Source of the DNA: Alphaproteobacteria bacterium
Lineage (GTDB): Bacteria; Pseudomonadota; Alphaproteobacteria; Rhodobacterales; Rhodobacteraceae
Direction of reading: 5' to 3'
Assembly (NCBI GenBank): GCA_016869875.1
Contig: VGDE01000011.1
Span: 1 to 36,709, forward strand
Length of the DNA: 36,709 nt
Under the pieces are notes generated by a model, which saw only the letters and a list, made by a program, of their open reading frames with translations, was not told the origin of the DNA and did not search any database. The translations under genes and the position numbers were made by a program. Below, piece after piece: positions 16,515 through 28,056 of this stretch. How positions within the stretch are numbered: position 1 is the stretch's first letter; each line of letters begins with the position of its first letter.

Positions 16515-18191
16515 TCAGTCCGCCATCAGGCGGCTGATGATGACCGTGACCTCGGGCTTCTTGCCGATTTCCTCCATGGCCACCTGCCGCGTGATCTTGC
16601 GGACAGCCTCGTCCATCTTGGCATCGTCGCGCACCGTGCGCGCATCGGCGCGCTCAAGAAACTCGGCCAGTTCGGCTTCGATCTGGCGAGGCAGGTCGCC
16701 GCCGCTGCGCGTGCGCTCGGGCAGGCCCATCACCTCGACCCAGGCATCGGGCAGGACGTTGTCGTCCTCATCCACGATGACGCTGACCGTGGCATGACCG
16801 TTCAGCGCCAGTCGGATGCGGTCACGCACCACCCCGTCCATCGCCCCGATCAGCTGGTTGCCGTCCAGGTAGAGCCGCCCCGTCTCGACATGATCGACCA
16901 CCTTCGCGCGGTCGCCGGTCAGGTCCAGCATCGTGCCGTTGGTCACGATCTCGGCCGACATGCCCTTGGCGCGGGCCAGCAGCACATGCTCGCGCAGGTG
17001 CAGATGCTCGCCATGCATCGGGATCACGGTATGTGGCTTGAGCAGGTCGTGCATCGCCTCGATGTCGGGCCGGTTGGCATGGCCCGAGACGTGGAACAGA
17101 CCGTCATCGGCGTCATATACCTCGACGCCCGCCTCGCTCAGCGCGTTCATGATCCGGCCGACCGAGCGTTCATTGCCCGGAATGGTTTTCGAACTGAAGA
17201 GGAAACTGTCGCCTTCCTGCAGGGACAGGCCCAGATAGCGTCCGCGCGACAGCTGTGCACTGGCGGCACGGCGTTCGCCCTGGCTGCCGGTGACCAGCAG
17301 CATGACCTTGTTGCGGGGCAGCTTGGCGGCCTCTTCGGGGCCGATGGTTTCAGGGAAATCCGTCAGGATGCCGCTGTCAAAACCCACGCTGACCATGCGG
17401 CGCATCGCGCGGCCCAGCAGGCAGACCTTGCGCCCCGAGGCGCGCGCCGCATCGGCCAGGGTCTTCAGGCGGGCGATATTGCTGGCGAATGTGGTGGCCA
17501 CGACCATGTTCGGCTGTGCCACGACCCATTCCAGGATGGGTGTCGCCAGCAAGGCCTCGGACCGGCCGGGATGGGTCGAAAAGATGTTGGTGCTGTCGCA
17601 GGCCAGAACTTTGACGCCATCACCTTCGGCCGCGATCTCGGACAGGCCGATCGGGTCAAAGGCATCGCCCACGACGGGCGTCACGTCCATCTTGAAATCG
17701 CCCGTATGGACGACGCGTCCTGCCGGCGTGTCGATGATCAGCGCCGAACTTTCGGGGATCGAATGGCTGATCGGCACGAACTGGACCGAAAACGGTCCCG
17801 CCTGCGTCACGGCCGGGCGAACCTCGGTGATGTTGACGGCTTCGGCCGGAAGACCATGCTCTTCCATCTTCAGCCGGACCAGCGTGCCGGTGAAGCGGCG
17901 CGCATAGATCGGCACGTCCAGACGGCTCCACAGATGGCCGAGGGCGCCGATATGGTCCTCGTGGCCATGGGTGACGAAGATCGCCTCCAGCCGGTGGCGG
18001 TTCTGCTCCAGCCAGGTGATGTCGGGCATGATCAGGTCGATGCCGGGGCTGGCGTCCATGTCGCCAAAGGTCACCCCCAGATCGACCAGGATCAGCCGCT
18101 CCTTGCCCGGCGCGCCATATCCATAGACATAGGCGTTCATGCCGATTTCGCCCGCGCCGCCAAGCGGCAGATAGATCAGGCGCTCAGCCAT
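16515..18191 (-). CDS. rnj: Ribonuclease J
   Basis: A 558-residue metallo-beta-lactamase/beta-CASP ribonuclease with endo- and 5'-exonuclease activity in rRNA and mRNA processing. The zinc-binding H75-G-H77-E-D79-H80 motif and SHSIPES, HTGDFK, DSTN, SGHANRPD and IPMHGEHLHL are all present. The C-terminal domain with VSVIVDEDDNVL is also typical. The ATG at 18191 lies inside the end of coaX, an 8-bp overlap, so translation is probably coupled. Its place at the tail of the complex I unit may be incidental clustering. Confidence 0.95.
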   Translation of the reverse strand: MAERLIYLPLGGAGEIGMNAYVYGYGAPGKERLILVDLGVTFGDMDASPGIDLIMPDITWLEQNRHRLEAIFVTHGHEDHIGALGHLWSRLDVPIYARRFTGTLVRLKMEEHGLPAEAVNITEVRPAVTQAGPFSVQFVPISHSIPESSALIIDTPAGRVVHTGDFKMDVTPVVGDAFDPIGLSEIAAEGDGVKVLACDSTNIFSTHPGRSEALLATPILEWVVAQPNMVVATTFASNIARLKTLADAARASGRKVCLLGRAMRRMVSVGFDSGILTDFPETIGPEEAAKLPRNKVMLLVTGSQGERRAASAQLSRGRYLGLSLQEGDSFLFSSKTIPGNERSVGRIMNALSEAGVEVYDADDGLFHVSGHANRPDIEAMHDLLKPHTVIPMHGEHLHLREHVLLARAKGMSAEIVTNGTMLDLTGDRAKVVDHVETGRLYLDGNQLIGAMDGVVRDRIRLALNGHATVSVIVDEDDNVLPDAWVEVMGLPERTRSGGDLPRQIEAELAEFLERADARTVRDDAKMDEAVRKITRQVAMEEIGKKPEVTVIISRLMAD

Positions 18192-18963
18192 TGCCCATCT
18201 CCTTGTTGTAATCGTGAATCAGACGCAGCCCATGCATCGTCAAATCGTCTTCTATTGCATCAAAGAGGTCAAACCCCTGATCGAACAGCGGCGCAAGCCC
18301 TCCGGTGGCGATGACCCTCATCGGCCGGTCACGTTCGGCGCGGATCTGGCGCACGATGCCGTCCACAAGACCCACATACCCCCAGAACACGCCCGACTGG
18401 ATACATGCAACCGTATTCGTGCCAATGACCTTCGCCGGCATTGTCACATCGACATGAGGCAACGAGGCGGCACCCATGTGCAGCGCCTCCAGCGACAGGT
18501 TGACGCCAGGCGCAATGACGCCGCCGATATAGGCGCCGTCCACATCGACGACGTCGAAGGTCGTGGCCGTGCCGAAATCGACCACGATCAGGTTGGGGCC
18601 GTGACGGTCATAGGCGCCGACCGTGTTGACCAGCCGGTCCGGGCCCACGGTGGTGCCGGGATCCACCCGCGGCGCTACCGGCAGCAGGCAGTCCGGCTTG
18701 CCTACGACCAGTGGCCTGGTGTCGAAATAGCGGTTGCACAGGACGCGCAGGTTGAAGACGACGCGCGGCGCCGTTGCGCTGATGATGCACGCATCGATCT
18801 GCAGCGTGAATTTCTGAACCGCGATCAGCGTGGACAGCCACACGAAATATTCGTCCGCCGTGCGCCGGTGATCGGTGCGGATGCGCCAGTGCGCCAGGAA
18901 CCGGGTGCCGTCCCAGATCGAAAAGACTGTGTTGGTGTTGCCCGTGTCGATGCAAAGCAGCAT
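18184..18963 (-). CDS. coaX: Type III pantothenate kinase
   Basis: A 259-residue CoaX, which phosphorylates pantothenate in the first step of coenzyme A synthesis. Type III motifs are visible: MLLCIDTGNTNTVF at the N-terminus, WRIRTDHRRTADEY, VGPDRLVN, VVDFGTATTFDVVD, GGVIAPGV and ATGGLAPLF. The length is normal and the ATG at 18963 is clear. It starts four bases after birA and overlaps rnj. The birA-coaX pair puts cofactor activation genes for biotin and CoA together. Confidence 0.96.
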   Translation of the reverse strand: MLLCIDTGNTNTVFSIWDGTRFLAHWRIRTDHRRTADEYFVWLSTLIAVQKFTLQIDACIISATAPRVVFNLRVLCNRYFDTRPLVVGKPDCLLPVAPRVDPGTTVGPDRLVNTVGAYDRHGPNLIVVDFGTATTFDVVDVDGAYIGGVIAPGVNLSLEALHMGAASLPHVDVTMPAKVIGTNTVACIQSGVFWGYVGLVDGIVRQIRAERDRPMRVIATGGLAPLFDQGFDLFDAIEDDLTMHGLRLIHDYNKEMGNG

Positions 18964-18967
18964 GGTT

Positions 18968-19741
18968 CTATCCGCCGAAATGGATGTCGGCGGCCGCGAT
19001 CACCTGTCGCCCGCGCGGTGTCACCAGCACAAGGGCGCCGCTGTCGTCGATGCCCTCGAACCTGCCCGTGATTTCGGCCGCGCCGGTGCGCGCAGTGATC
19101 GTCTCGCCCAATCGTGCCGCCCGGGCCAGCCAGGCATTGCGGATCGGGCCAAAGCCATAGGCGCGCAACTGGCGGTGCCATTCATCAAAGCAGACGGCCA
19201 CGGCGTCCAGAAGATCGTCGGCGTCGACCTGCAATCCTGTCTCCGCCGCAACGCTGACAGGGCGCAGGGCACCTGGTTCGACCTCGGACATGTCGGGCGC
19301 GGCGGCGAGATTGACACCGATGCCAATCGCCAGAAGCGACACCTGCCCCCCTGCCCCGCTGCTCTCCAGAAGGATGCCAGACAGCTTGCCGCCGTTCAGC
19401 AGCACATCATTGGGCCATTTCAGCGCCAGATTGGCATGTGGCCCGCAGAGCCCCCGCAGCGCGTCATGCACGGCCAGCGCCGCGACAAAGGACAGCCGCG
19501 CCGCATCGCCCGCGCCGCCCTGCGGGCGCAGGACCAGCGTGGCCGCGAAATTGCCGGGGGGGTCCGCCCAGGCCCGGCCGCGGCGTCCGCGGCCAGCCTC
19601 TTGCCGCCGTGCCATGATCCAGGCCGGACCGCTCAGCGAGGGGGCCAGCCGAAAGGCTTCGGCATTGGTGCTGTCCACGCGGTCCAGGATGTGGCGCGCC
19701 ACGCCATCGGGCCATGTGGACGTGGGGCGGTTACTCAACAA
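18968..19741 (-). CDS. birA: Biotin-[acetyl-CoA-carboxylase] ligase, short form
   Basis: About 257 residues. Attaches biotin to carboxylase carrier proteins through biotinyl-AMP. Catalytic motifs are DSTNAEA, the biotinyl-AMP loop [10 protein letters not shown] followed by [33 protein letters not shown] and IGIGVNL. There is no N-terminal winged-helix DNA-binding domain, so it is a group I ligase that does not repress biotin genes. The start is unclear. There is no ATG; TTG at 19741 is chosen because the family start lies just before WPDGV, overlapping the nuoN end by 11 bp. TTG at 19738 or 19762 and GTG at 19702 are alternatives. It directly follows nuoN, as in P. denitrificans. Confidence 0.92.
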   Translation of the reverse strand: MLSNRPTSTWPDGVARHILDRVDSTNAEAFRLAPSLSGPAWIMARRQEAGRGRRGRAWADPPGNFAATLVLRPQGGAGDAARLSFVAALAVHDALRGLCGPHANLALKWPNDVLLNGGKLSGILLESSGAGGQVSLLAIGIGVNLAAAPDMSEVEPGALRPVSVAAETGLQVDADDLLDAVAVCFDEWHRQLRAYGFGPIRNAWLARAARLGETITARTGAAEITGRFEGIDDSGALVLVTPRGRQVIAAADIHFGG

Positions 19742-21227
19742 CGACCGCTGCCGGTTGGACAACCATGGCCGGCTCGACCACGGCCGCCGCGTCGACCAGC
19801 GACAGGGCGGCCGTGGCGGCAGCCTCGTCGATGCCCAGCATGGTGACGGCGCCCAGCAGCAGCGCCGCTGCAGGAACCATCAAGGCGGCATATTGGACCG
19901 CGCCCATGCGGCTGGCCACCGGATCGGTTTCGGCACCAAAGAACATGTAGTAGACGATGCGCAGGTAGTAGAAGGCCCCAATGACCGAGGCGATCACGCC
20001 CAGCACCGCCAGCCAGGCCATGCCCGCGTCCACCGCAGCGGTCAGCACGCCGTATTTGGCAAAGAAGCCCAGGAACGGTGGCACGCCGGCCAGGCTGAAC
20101 ATCAGGAACAAGACCGCAAAGCTCTTCAGCGGATCGGTCTGCGCAAAGCGGTTCAGGCTCTCCAGGTCGGTGACGGGACGGCCGTCGCGCTCCAGCGACA
20201 GGATGAAGGCGAACGTGCCGACGTTCATCACCGCATAGATGGCCATGTAGAGTAGCATCGCCTGAACGCCATAGGCCGTTCCTGCCGCCAAGCCCACAAG
20301 GGCAAAGCCCATATGCGCGATGGAGGAATAAGCCATGAGCCGCTTGATGTTGCGCTGTCCGATGCCGGCGATCGAGCCCAGGAACATCGACAGCACGGCC
20401 AGCACCGCGATGATCTGTGTCCAGTCCGCCGGGACGTTGCCGAAGGCATCAAAGAGCAGCCGTGCCAGCAAGGCCGTCGCCGCGACCTTCGGAGCCGTCG
20501 CCAGAACAGCCGTCACGGGCGACGGCGCGCCTTCGTAAACGTCCGGGGTCCACATGTGGAAGGGCACGGCCGACACCTTGAAGGCCAGCCCGACCAGCAG
20601 GAAGACCAGACCGAACAGCAGGCCGACCGGCAGGTTCCCGGCCGTCACGACCTGAAGAATCCCCGCAAAGCTGGTGGTCCCGGCAAAGCCATAGACCAGT
20701 GAGGCGCCATAAAGGAGCAGGCCCGAGCTGAGCGCCCCAAGGATGAAGTACTTCAAGCCCGCCTCGGAGGATTTGACGCTTTCGCGCCGCGAGGCGGCTA
20801 GGACATAGATGGCCAGCGACTGAAGCTCGAGCCCCATGTAGAGCGTCAGCAGGTCACCCGAGGACACCATAACCAGCATCCCGAGCGTCGAAAGCACGAT
20901 CAGGATCGGATATTCGAACCGCATCAGCCCGTGACGGGTCAGGTACTCGGCGCTCATTGCCAGAACGGCAGCGGCCGACAGCAGGATGGTCACCTTGGCG
21001 AAGCGCGCAAAGGCGTCGTCGATGAACATGCCAAAGAAGGCGCTTTGCTGCGGGCGATCGGCAAACCCAACGAACATGCCGGCGACCAGCAGGGCCAGAA
21101 CGGTGGCCCACAGGATCGGCCGGGCAATCTGGTCCTTGCCGAGAAAGGCCCCCGCCAGCAATGCCGCCAGCGCATAGATCGCAAGCCAAAGCTCGGGCAG
21201 GACGGTCGAAAGGTCGAGCGAGGTCAT
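19731..21227 (-). CDS. nuoN: NADH-quinone oxidoreductase subunit N
   Basis: A 498-residue antiporter-like membrane subunit of complex I, one of three proton-pumping modules (L, M, N). About 14 transmembrane helices are visible. The conserved glutamate helix reads [22 protein letters not shown]. The lysine-containing half-channel segments [18 protein letters not shown] and [19 protein letters not shown] are intact. GAGGA seven bases upstream supports the ATG at 21227, 10 bp after nuoM. The last 20 residues are an unusual Val/Ala-rich tail ([13 protein letters not shown]). It is the final structural nuo gene and overlaps birA. Confidence 0.97.
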   Translation of the reverse strand: MTSLDLSTVLPELWLAIYALAALLAGAFLGKDQIARPILWATVLALLVAGMFVGFADRPQQSAFFGMFIDDAFARFAKVTILLSAAAVLAMSAEYLTRHGLMRFEYPILIVLSTLGMLVMVSSGDLLTLYMGLELQSLAIYVLAASRRESVKSSEAGLKYFILGALSSGLLLYGASLVYGFAGTTSFAGILQVVTAGNLPVGLLFGLVFLLVGLAFKVSAVPFHMWTPDVYEGAPSPVTAVLATAPKVAATALLARLLFDAFGNVPADWTQIIAVLAVLSMFLGSIAGIGQRNIKRLMAYSSIAHMGFALVGLAAGTAYGVQAMLLYMAIYAVMNVGTFAFILSLERDGRPVTDLESLNRFAQTDPLKSFAVLFLMFSLAGVPPFLGFFAKYGVLTAAVDAGMAWLAVLGVIASVIGAFYYLRIVYYMFFGAETDPVASRMGAVQYAALMVPAAALLLGAVTMLGIDEAAATAALSLVDAAAVVEPAMVVQPAAVVVE

Positions 21228-21237
21228 CTTGCTATCC

Positions 21238-22791
21238 TCAATGGCTGACGCCGGCCTGAGCCAGGTCGTCGTCGGCTGCCGCTTGCGGCAGCGCGTCGTG
21301 GAAGTTCACCAGCAGCGCCTCGACCGAGGGGCCGGTGATGTCGGTGACCAGGCGCGGATATACGCCCAGGATCAGGGTCATGGCGATCAGGGGCACAAAG
21401 ATCCACTTTTCGCGCGGAGTCATGTCGGTGATCGTGCGCAGGCTTTCCTTGATCAGCGCGCCCATCGTCACCCGGCGATACAGCCACAGCGCATAGGCCG
21501 CAGACAGGATGACGCCGGTTGCCGCCACGAAAGCGACCCAGGTGTTGGCGCGGAAGGTGCCCATCAGGGTCAGGAACTCGCCCACGAAACCCGAGGTGCC
21601 GGGCAGGCCGACATTTGCCATGGTGAAGAACATGAAGACCAGCGCATAGACCGGCATCCGGTTCACAAGACCACCATAGGCGTCGATCTCTCGCGTGTGC
21701 ATGCGGTCATAGATGACGCCGACGCACAGGAACAGCGCGCCCGAGATGAAGCCGTGCGACAGCATCTGGAAGATCGCGCCGTCCAGGCCCTGCTGGTTGG
21801 CGGCAAAGATGCCCATCGTCACGAAGCCCATATGGGCCACCGAGGAATAGGCGATCAGCTTCTTCATGTCCGACTGCGCCAGCGCGACCAGCGAGGTATA
21901 GACGATGGCGATGGCCGACAGCCACAGGACCAGCGGCTGCAGCAGATCCGCCGCCACCGGGAACATCGGCAGGCTGAAGCGCAGGAAGCCGTAGCCGCCC
22001 ATCTTCAGCAGCACCGCGGCCAGCACGACCGATCCTGCCGTTGGCGCCTGGACGTGGGCGTCGGGCAGCCAGGTGTGGACGGGCCACATCGGCATCTTGA
22101 CGGCGAAGCTGGCAAAGAAAGCCAGGAACAGCAGCGTCTGCATTCCCCCCACGACCGTCAGGCCCAGCACCCGCGTCGTGTCGGACGGGAAGTCAAAGGC
22201 CAGCAGCTGCGCGATGTCGGTGGTTCCCGCCATGCGCGCCATCGCGATCATCGCGACCAGCATCAGCACCGAGCCGATGAAGGTGTAAAGGAAGAACTTG
22301 AACGAGGCATAGATGCGGTTCGCGCCCCCCCAGATGCCAATGATCAGGAACATCGGGATCAGGCCGGCCTCGAAGAACAGGTAGAACAGGATCAGGTCCA
22401 GCGCGGCGAAGACGCCGATCATCAGCCCTTCGAGCACGAGAAACGCGATCATGTATTCCTTGACCCGCGTGCTGACATCCCAGGTCGAGAGGATGGTCAG
22501 CGGCATCAGGAAGGTCGTCAGCATCACGAACAGGATCGAAATGCCGTCCACCCCCATCTTGTAGCGCAGGCCCATGATCCACTGGTGATCCTCGACGAAC
22601 TGGAAGCCCGTGTTCGAGGGATCAAAGCCGGCCAGCAGGAACAGCGAGATCAGGAAGGTCGCCGTTGTGGCGATCAGCGCAAGCCATTTGGCGTTCTTCT
22701 GCGCGGCAGCATCATTGCCGCGCAGGAACATGGCCAGGATCCCCGCCGCGACGATCGGCAGGAAGGTGATGATCGAAAGAAGGTTCGTCAT
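21238..22791 (-). CDS. nuoM: NADH-quinone oxidoreductase subunit M
   Basis: A 517-residue antiporter-like proton-pumping membrane subunit. The key glutamate helix is [24 protein letters not shown]. The conserved [23 protein letters not shown] and [20 protein letters not shown] segments carry the central-axis lysines and histidines. The length fits the family. The start ATG at 22791 lies one base after the nuoL stop (TGA-C-ATG). A normal ending is followed by a 10-bp gap to nuoN. Confidence 0.97.
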   Translation of the reverse strand: MTNLLSIITFLPIVAAGILAMFLRGNDAAAQKNAKWLALIATTATFLISLFLLAGFDPSNTGFQFVEDHQWIMGLRYKMGVDGISILFVMLTTFLMPLTILSTWDVSTRVKEYMIAFLVLEGLMIGVFAALDLILFYLFFEAGLIPMFLIIGIWGGANRIYASFKFFLYTFIGSVLMLVAMIAMARMAGTTDIAQLLAFDFPSDTTRVLGLTVVGGMQTLLFLAFFASFAVKMPMWPVHTWLPDAHVQAPTAGSVVLAAVLLKMGGYGFLRFSLPMFPVAADLLQPLVLWLSAIAIVYTSLVALAQSDMKKLIAYSSVAHMGFVTMGIFAANQQGLDGAIFQMLSHGFISGALFLCVGVIYDRMHTREIDAYGGLVNRMPVYALVFMFFTMANVGLPGTSGFVGEFLTLMGTFRANTWVAFVAATGVILSAAYALWLYRRVTMGALIKESLRTITDMTPREKWIFVPLIAMTLILGVYPRLVTDITGPSVEALLVNFHDALPQAAADDDLAQAGVSH

Positions 22792-22792
22792 G

Positions 22793-24943
22793 TCAGTGCG
22801 CGCCCCGCATCATCACCCAGATCAGCAAGCCCACGATGCCCAGAACCATCGCGAAGGCGTAGTGGAACAGATAGCCCGTCTGCACGCGCCCGGCAAAGCG
22901 CGTCAAACGCGGGATGATTCCCAGGGCCACCCCGTTGATGGCGCCGTCGATAACGGCTCCGTCACCGCTCGTCCACAGCTTGCGGCCGATCCAGCGGGCC
23001 GGGCGCACAAAGAGCGCGTCATAGGCCTGGTCGAAGTACCACTTGTTCAGCAGGAACTGATACAAGCCCCGCTGCTGCGCGGCCAGCTTGGCCGGCGCAT
23101 CCGGGCTACGGATATACATCAGCCAAGCCAGGGTCAGGCCCAGGATCATCGCGACGAAGGGCGACAGCTTGACCCAGGTCGGAACGGAATGCGCGTCATG
23201 GATGACGTGGTTGTCCGCACCCATGAAGATCGCGCCGCTCTGATAGCCGGCGGGCGCGGCATGCCCGCCACCTGCTTCCGCATGGGCGGGATCCTCGGCG
23301 GCACCCGCTGCGGCATGGGTTGCCGCGCCCTCCGGGGCCTGATGCGCATCCTCTGTCACGCTGCCTTCCAAGGCGGTGCCGCCCTCATTGGCATGATCCG
23401 CGCCCGCCTCCTGATGAGCGGCCGCAGGCAGACCGAAGAAACGCTCGACATTGTCGCCAAAGAAGCTGCCGTACCAGACCATCCCGGAAAAGACCGCGCC
23501 AAGGGCCAGGACGCCAAGGGGCACGATCATCACGCGAGGGCTTTCATGCGCATGGTCATGGGCATGGTGGTCGCCGCGCGGCTTGCCATAGAAGGTCAGG
23601 AACATCAGCCGCCAGCTGTAGAAGCTGGTCATGGCGGCCGCGATCACCAGCAGCCAGAAGGCATAGCCGTTGCCCGATGCGAAGGCGCTTTCGATGACGG
23701 CATCCTTGGACAGGAAGCCCGCAAAGCCGATATGGGTCAGCGGAATCCCGACGCCCGTAATGGCCAGCGTGCCGATCATCATCGCCCAGAAGGTCAGCGG
23801 GATCTTCTTCCGCAACCCGCCGTAATTGCGCATGTCCTGCTCATGGTGCATCGCGTGGATGACCGAGCCGGCGCCCAGGAACAGCAATGCCTTGAAGAAG
23901 GCATGCGTGAAGAGGTGGAACATCGCCACGGAATAGACGCCCACGCCCGCCGCCACGAACATGTAGCCCAGCTGAGAGCAGGTCGAATAGGCGATGACCC
24001 GCTTGATGTCGTTCTGCACCAGGCCCACGGTGGCGGCAAAGAACGCGGTCGAGGCGCCGATGATCACGATGAACAGCTTGGCGTCGGGCGCGAATTCATA
24101 AAGCGGCGACATCCGGCAGACCAGGAAGACGCCTGCGGTGACCATGGTCGCCGCGTGGATCAGGGCCGACACGGGCGTCGGGCCTTCCATTGCGTCGGGC
24201 AGCCATGTGTGCAGGAACAGCTGCGCCGATTTTCCCATCGCGCCGATGAACAGCAGGATGGCCAGAACGGTCGCGGCGTTCCAGTCGCGCCACAGGAAGG
24301 TCATCTGCGCATCCGCCAGCGCGGGAACCTGCGCAAAGATTCCGTCGAACTGGATCGTGCCTGTCATCCACCACAGGCCGAAGATTCCAAGAAGGAAGCC
24401 GAAGTCTCCGACACGGTTGACGATGAACGCCTTCATGGCCGCGGCGCCGGCCGACTGCTTCTTGTAGTAGAAGCCGATCAGCAGGTACGAGGCGACCCCC
24501 ACGCCTTCCCAGCCAAAGAACATCTGCAGAAGGTTGTCGGCCGTCACCAGCATCAGCATGGCAAAGGTGAAGAACGAGAGATAGGCGAAGAAGCGCGCCC
24601 GGTAGGGCTCGTGGTCGCCGAAATTCTCGTCATGCGCCATGTAGCCGAAGCTGTAGAGGTGCACGAGCGCCGAGACCGAGGTGATGACGATCAGCATGAT
24701 CGCCGTCAACCGGTCCAGCCGGATGGCCCATTCCGAGGAGAAGTCGCCCGAAACGACCCAGTCCATGACCGGGATCTGGCGGAGTTCGCCGTCAAAGGTC
24801 AGGAAGATGATCCAGCTCAGCGCGGCGGCCGCGAACAGGATCGCGGTTGTCAGGATCTGCGCGCCGCGCTCGCCGATCATGCGCCAGCCAAAGCCGGCGA
24901 TCAGCGCGCCCAGCAGCGGGGCGAAAAGGATGAATTGCGCCAT
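22793..24943 (-). CDS. nuoL: NADH-quinone oxidoreductase subunit L, with His/Ala/Glu-rich insert
   Basis: A 716-residue distal antiporter-like pump, about 100 residues longer than E. coli NuoL. Conserved parts include [51 protein letters not shown] (split here only for description) and [18 protein letters not shown]. Downstream of the [15 protein letters not shown] loop, residues 510-566 form a low-complexity segment with six histidines and many Ala, Glu and Asp. The C-terminal lateral helix region and the final anchor helix ([20 protein letters not shown]) follow. It starts 7 bp after the nuoK stop. The insert position suggests a solvent-exposed loop before the lateral helix. Confidence 0.96.
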   Translation of the reverse strand: MAQFILFAPLLGALIAGFGWRMIGERGAQILTTAILFAAAALSWIIFLTFDGELRQIPVMDWVVSGDFSSEWAIRLDRLTAIMLIVITSVSALVHLYSFGYMAHDENFGDHEPYRARFFAYLSFFTFAMLMLVTADNLLQMFFGWEGVGVASYLLIGFYYKKQSAGAAAMKAFIVNRVGDFGFLLGIFGLWWMTGTIQFDGIFAQVPALADAQMTFLWRDWNAATVLAILLFIGAMGKSAQLFLHTWLPDAMEGPTPVSALIHAATMVTAGVFLVCRMSPLYEFAPDAKLFIVIIGASTAFFAATVGLVQNDIKRVIAYSTCSQLGYMFVAAGVGVYSVAMFHLFTHAFFKALLFLGAGSVIHAMHHEQDMRNYGGLRKKIPLTFWAMMIGTLAITGVGIPLTHIGFAGFLSKDAVIESAFASGNGYAFWLLVIAAAMTSFYSWRLMFLTFYGKPRGDHHAHDHAHESPRVMIVPLGVLALGAVFSGMVWYGSFFGDNVERFFGLPAAAHQEAGADHANEGGTALEGSVTEDAHQAPEGAATHAAAGAAEDPAHAEAGGGHAAPAGYQSGAIFMGADNHVIHDAHSVPTWVKLSPFVAMILGLTLAWLMYIRSPDAPAKLAAQQRGLYQFLLNKWYFDQAYDALFVRPARWIGRKLWTSGDGAVIDGAINGVALGIIPRLTRFAGRVQTGYLFHYAFAMVLGIVGLLIWVMMRGAH

Positions 24944-24950
24944 GGGTCCC

Positions 24951-25914
<964 letters not shown>

Positions 25915-25918
<4 letters not shown>

Positions 25919-26328
25919 GTCTGGCTGCTCCCCTCGGATTCGGTAAAGACGCCCTGGGCGACTTCCAGCGCCTTTTGCATGGCGGGCAGGCCGCCGAACA
26001 TCCCCATCTGATAGATCACCTCGGCAATCTCACGGGGCGTGGCGCCGGCCTCGATCGCGTGGCGGATGGTCAGGCGCAGCTGTGGTTCCGCCAGCGCGCC
26101 CTGAACGGTCATGGCGGCGATCGTGACCAGCAGGCGCGTCTTGGCATCCAGGCCATCGCGGTTGAATGTCTTGCCGAACCACATTTCCAACATATCCGCC
26201 GGCATGGTCGGGAACATCTTCTCGAACGCCTTGACGTCGAAATGTTCGAGCGCAGGGTTGAAGGCCCGCGCCATCTCCTGTCCCTGGGCCAGCATCTGCT
26301 GGAACATCTTCTGAAACGCGTCGGTCAT
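25915..26328 (-). CDS. Carboxymuconolactone-decarboxylase-like protein inside nuo operon
   Basis: A 137-residue all-helical protein. Residues 55-128 fit the carboxymuconolactone decarboxylase/AhpD fold: [19 protein letters not shown], then [43 protein letters not shown]. It has no cysteine at all, so it cannot use the CxxC peroxidase chemistry of AhpD, and no catalytic role is evident. The first 50 residues are Met/Gln/Phe-rich and probably helical. It overlaps both neighbours by ATGA junctions (nuoI stop and nuoJ start), so it is made in step with subunits I and J. A complex I assembly or stability role is inference from position only. Confidence 0.85.
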
Positions 26329-26816
26329 CTGTAGGGCGCATCGATGGCGAGGTTGCGGGCGATCTCGGCCTCCCAGCGGGCGCCGTTGTCCAGCAGGCGC
26401 TGCTTGTCATAGTACAGCTCCTCGCGCGACTCGGTCGAAAACTCGAAGTTCGGACCCTCGACAATGGCATCCACAGGACAGGCCTCCTGGCAGAAGCCGC
26501 AATAGATGCACTTGGTCATGTCGATGTCATAGCGCGTCGTGCGCCGCGAACCGTCGTCGCGTGGCTCGGCGTCGATGGTGATGGCCTGCGCCGGGCAGAT
26601 CGCCTCGCAGAGTTTGCAGGCGATGCAGCGTTCTTCGCCATTGGGATAGCGGCGCAACGCATGTTCACCACGAAAGCGCGGCGACAAAGGACCCTTTTCG
26701 TGCGGGTAGTTGATCGTCGGCTTGGGCGCGAAGAAGTAGCGCAGCCCAAGGCCGAAACCTTTGATGAAGTCCACCATGAGGAAATACTTGGTGGCGCGTG
26801 CGATGTCGAAAGCCAT
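26325..26816 (-). CDS. nuoI: NADH-quinone oxidoreductase subunit I
   Basis: A 163-residue ferredoxin-like subunit (TYKY homologue) carrying two [4Fe-4S] clusters (N6a, N6b) in the peripheral arm that relay electrons toward N2. The ligand sets are C64-x2-C67-x2-C70-x3-C74 and C103-x2-C106-x2-C109-x3-C113, with the usual proline after the fourth cysteine of each. The amphipathic N-terminus ([18 protein letters not shown]) anchors it to the membrane arm. The ATG at 26816 lies 5 bp after the small upstream gene, and the stop overlaps the decarboxylase-like gene. Confidence 0.98.
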   Translation of the reverse strand: MAFDIARATKYFLMVDFIKGFGLGLRYFFAPKPTINYPHEKGPLSPRFRGEHALRRYPNGEERCIACKLCEAICPAQAITIDAEPRDDGSRRTTRYDIDMTKCIYCGFCQEACPVDAIVEGPNFEFSTESREELYYDKQRLLDNGARWEAEIARNLAIDAPYR

Positions 26817-26821
26817 CGGGA

Positions 26822-27001
26822 TTATTCCCCTTGCTTGGACGCGGTGAAGCGGTCGAAGGCCGCCACGTATTCGCGAACCCTGGCGTCATTGCGGGAGTCT
26901 TCGGTCGTGTCGAGAAGGCCGACCAGGAAATGGGCAAACTCGGCCTTGTCGGTCTCGCTTGCCAGGTCCAGCGCCTCGGCGATCTTGTTCGAATATGCCA
27001 T
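26822..27001 (-). CDS. Small 59-aa hypothetical protein between nuoH and nuoI
   Basis: A short acidic, helix-forming protein, [18 protein letters not shown] at the start and [11 protein letters not shown] at the end. It has no cysteine, signal peptide or membrane segment, so it is probably cytosolic. The ATG at 27001 is 5 bp after the nuoH stop, and the TAA is 5 bp before nuoI. This tight packing, with a well-formed start and stop, argues that it is a real gene. I do not recognise a family. It could be a small assembly or regulatory partner of subunits H and I, by position alone. Confidence 0.72.
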   Translation of the reverse strand: MAYSNKIAEALDLASETDKAEFAHFLVGLLDTTEDSRNDARVREYVAAFDRFTASKQGE

Positions 27002-27006
27002 GTCGA

Positions 27007-28038
27007 TCACACTCCGGCCCAACGGGCCCAGAACCCGCCGAACACTTCAAATCTTGCAAGGAATGCCACTATGACTACCCAGCCAAGCGACAGCGGCAGA
27101 AACACCTTCCAGCCCACGCGCATCAGTTGGTCATAGCGATACCGCGGGACAATAGCCTTCACCATCGCGAACATAAAGAACCAGAAAACCATTTTCAGGA
27201 ACATCCAGATCGCGCCGTCGGGTAGACCCGGAATGGGCGACAGCCAGCCGCCAAAGAACAGAACGCTGATCAGCGCGCACATCAGCCACATGGCGATGTA
27301 TTCGCCCGCCATGAACAGAAGGTAGGGTGTCGAGGAATATTCGACCATGAAGCCGGCGACCAGTTCGGACTCGGCTTCCGGCAGGTCGAAGGGCGGACGG
27401 TTCGTTTCGGCCAGTGCCGAGACAAAGAACAGGACCACCATCGGCAGGTGCGGCAGCCAGTACCAGGACAGCAGGCCCGCGCCCCGCTGTGCCTCGACGA
27501 TGGCCGTCAGGTTCATGGAGCCGGTCGAGATGATCACCCCGATGATGATCAGGCCCAGGCTGACCTCATAGCTGATCATCTGCGCGGCCGACCGCAGCGA
27601 GCCCAGGAACGGGAACTTGGAGTTCGACGCCCAGCCGCCCATGATCACGCCATACACCTCCAGCGAGGACACCGCGAAGATGAACAGGATGCCCACGTTG
27701 ATGTCGGCCATGACCCAGCCCGGCGCGAAGGGAATCGCGACAAAGGCCAGCAATGCCAGCATCATCGACAGGAACGGCGCCAGGAAGAACACGAAACGGT
27801 CCGCCCCGGCAGGCACCACGACCTCCTTGACGACGAACTTCAGGGCGTCGGCAAAGGTTTGCAGGACGCCCCAGGGGCCGACGACGTTCGGACCGCGCCG
27901 CATCTGTACCGCCGCCCAGATCTTGCGGTCGCCATAGACCATGTAGACCAGCGACAGCATCACGAAGACGATCAGCGCCAGCCCCTGCGCCAGCAGGATG
28001 ATCGCGATCCCCCAGGAAGATGCCCAAAAATCAGCCAT
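27007..28038 (-). CDS. nuoH: NADH-quinone oxidoreductase subunit H
   Basis: A 343-residue membrane subunit (ND1 homologue) that forms the quinone chamber where the peripheral and membrane arms meet. Signature stretches are [22 protein letters not shown], the charged loop [34 protein letters not shown]-type sequence (here [16 protein letters not shown]) and the C-terminal [22 protein letters not shown]. The length is normal. The ATG at 28038 gives [10 protein letters not shown]. It starts 18 bp after the lipoprotein gene. Confidence 0.98.
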   Translation of the reverse strand: MADFWASSWGIAIILLAQGLALIVFVMLSLVYMVYGDRKIWAAVQMRRGPNVVGPWGVLQTFADALKFVVKEVVVPAGADRFVFFLAPFLSMMLALLAFVAIPFAPGWVMADINVGILFIFAVSSLEVYGVIMGGWASNSKFPFLGSLRSAAQMISYEVSLGLIIIGVIISTGSMNLTAIVEAQRGAGLLSWYWLPHLPMVVLFFVSALAETNRPPFDLPEAESELVAGFMVEYSSTPYLLFMAGEYIAMWLMCALISVLFFGGWLSPIPGLPDGAIWMFLKMVFWFFMFAMVKAIVPRYRYDQLMRVGWKVFLPLSLGWVVIVAFLARFEVFGGFWARWAGV

Positions 28039-28056
28039 GATGCCTGTCCCTTGTCC

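Noticed and set aside
16491-18314. A 607-codon plus-strand frame over rnj
   Set aside because: Antisense shadow of a fully conserved RNase J gene with no domain of its own.
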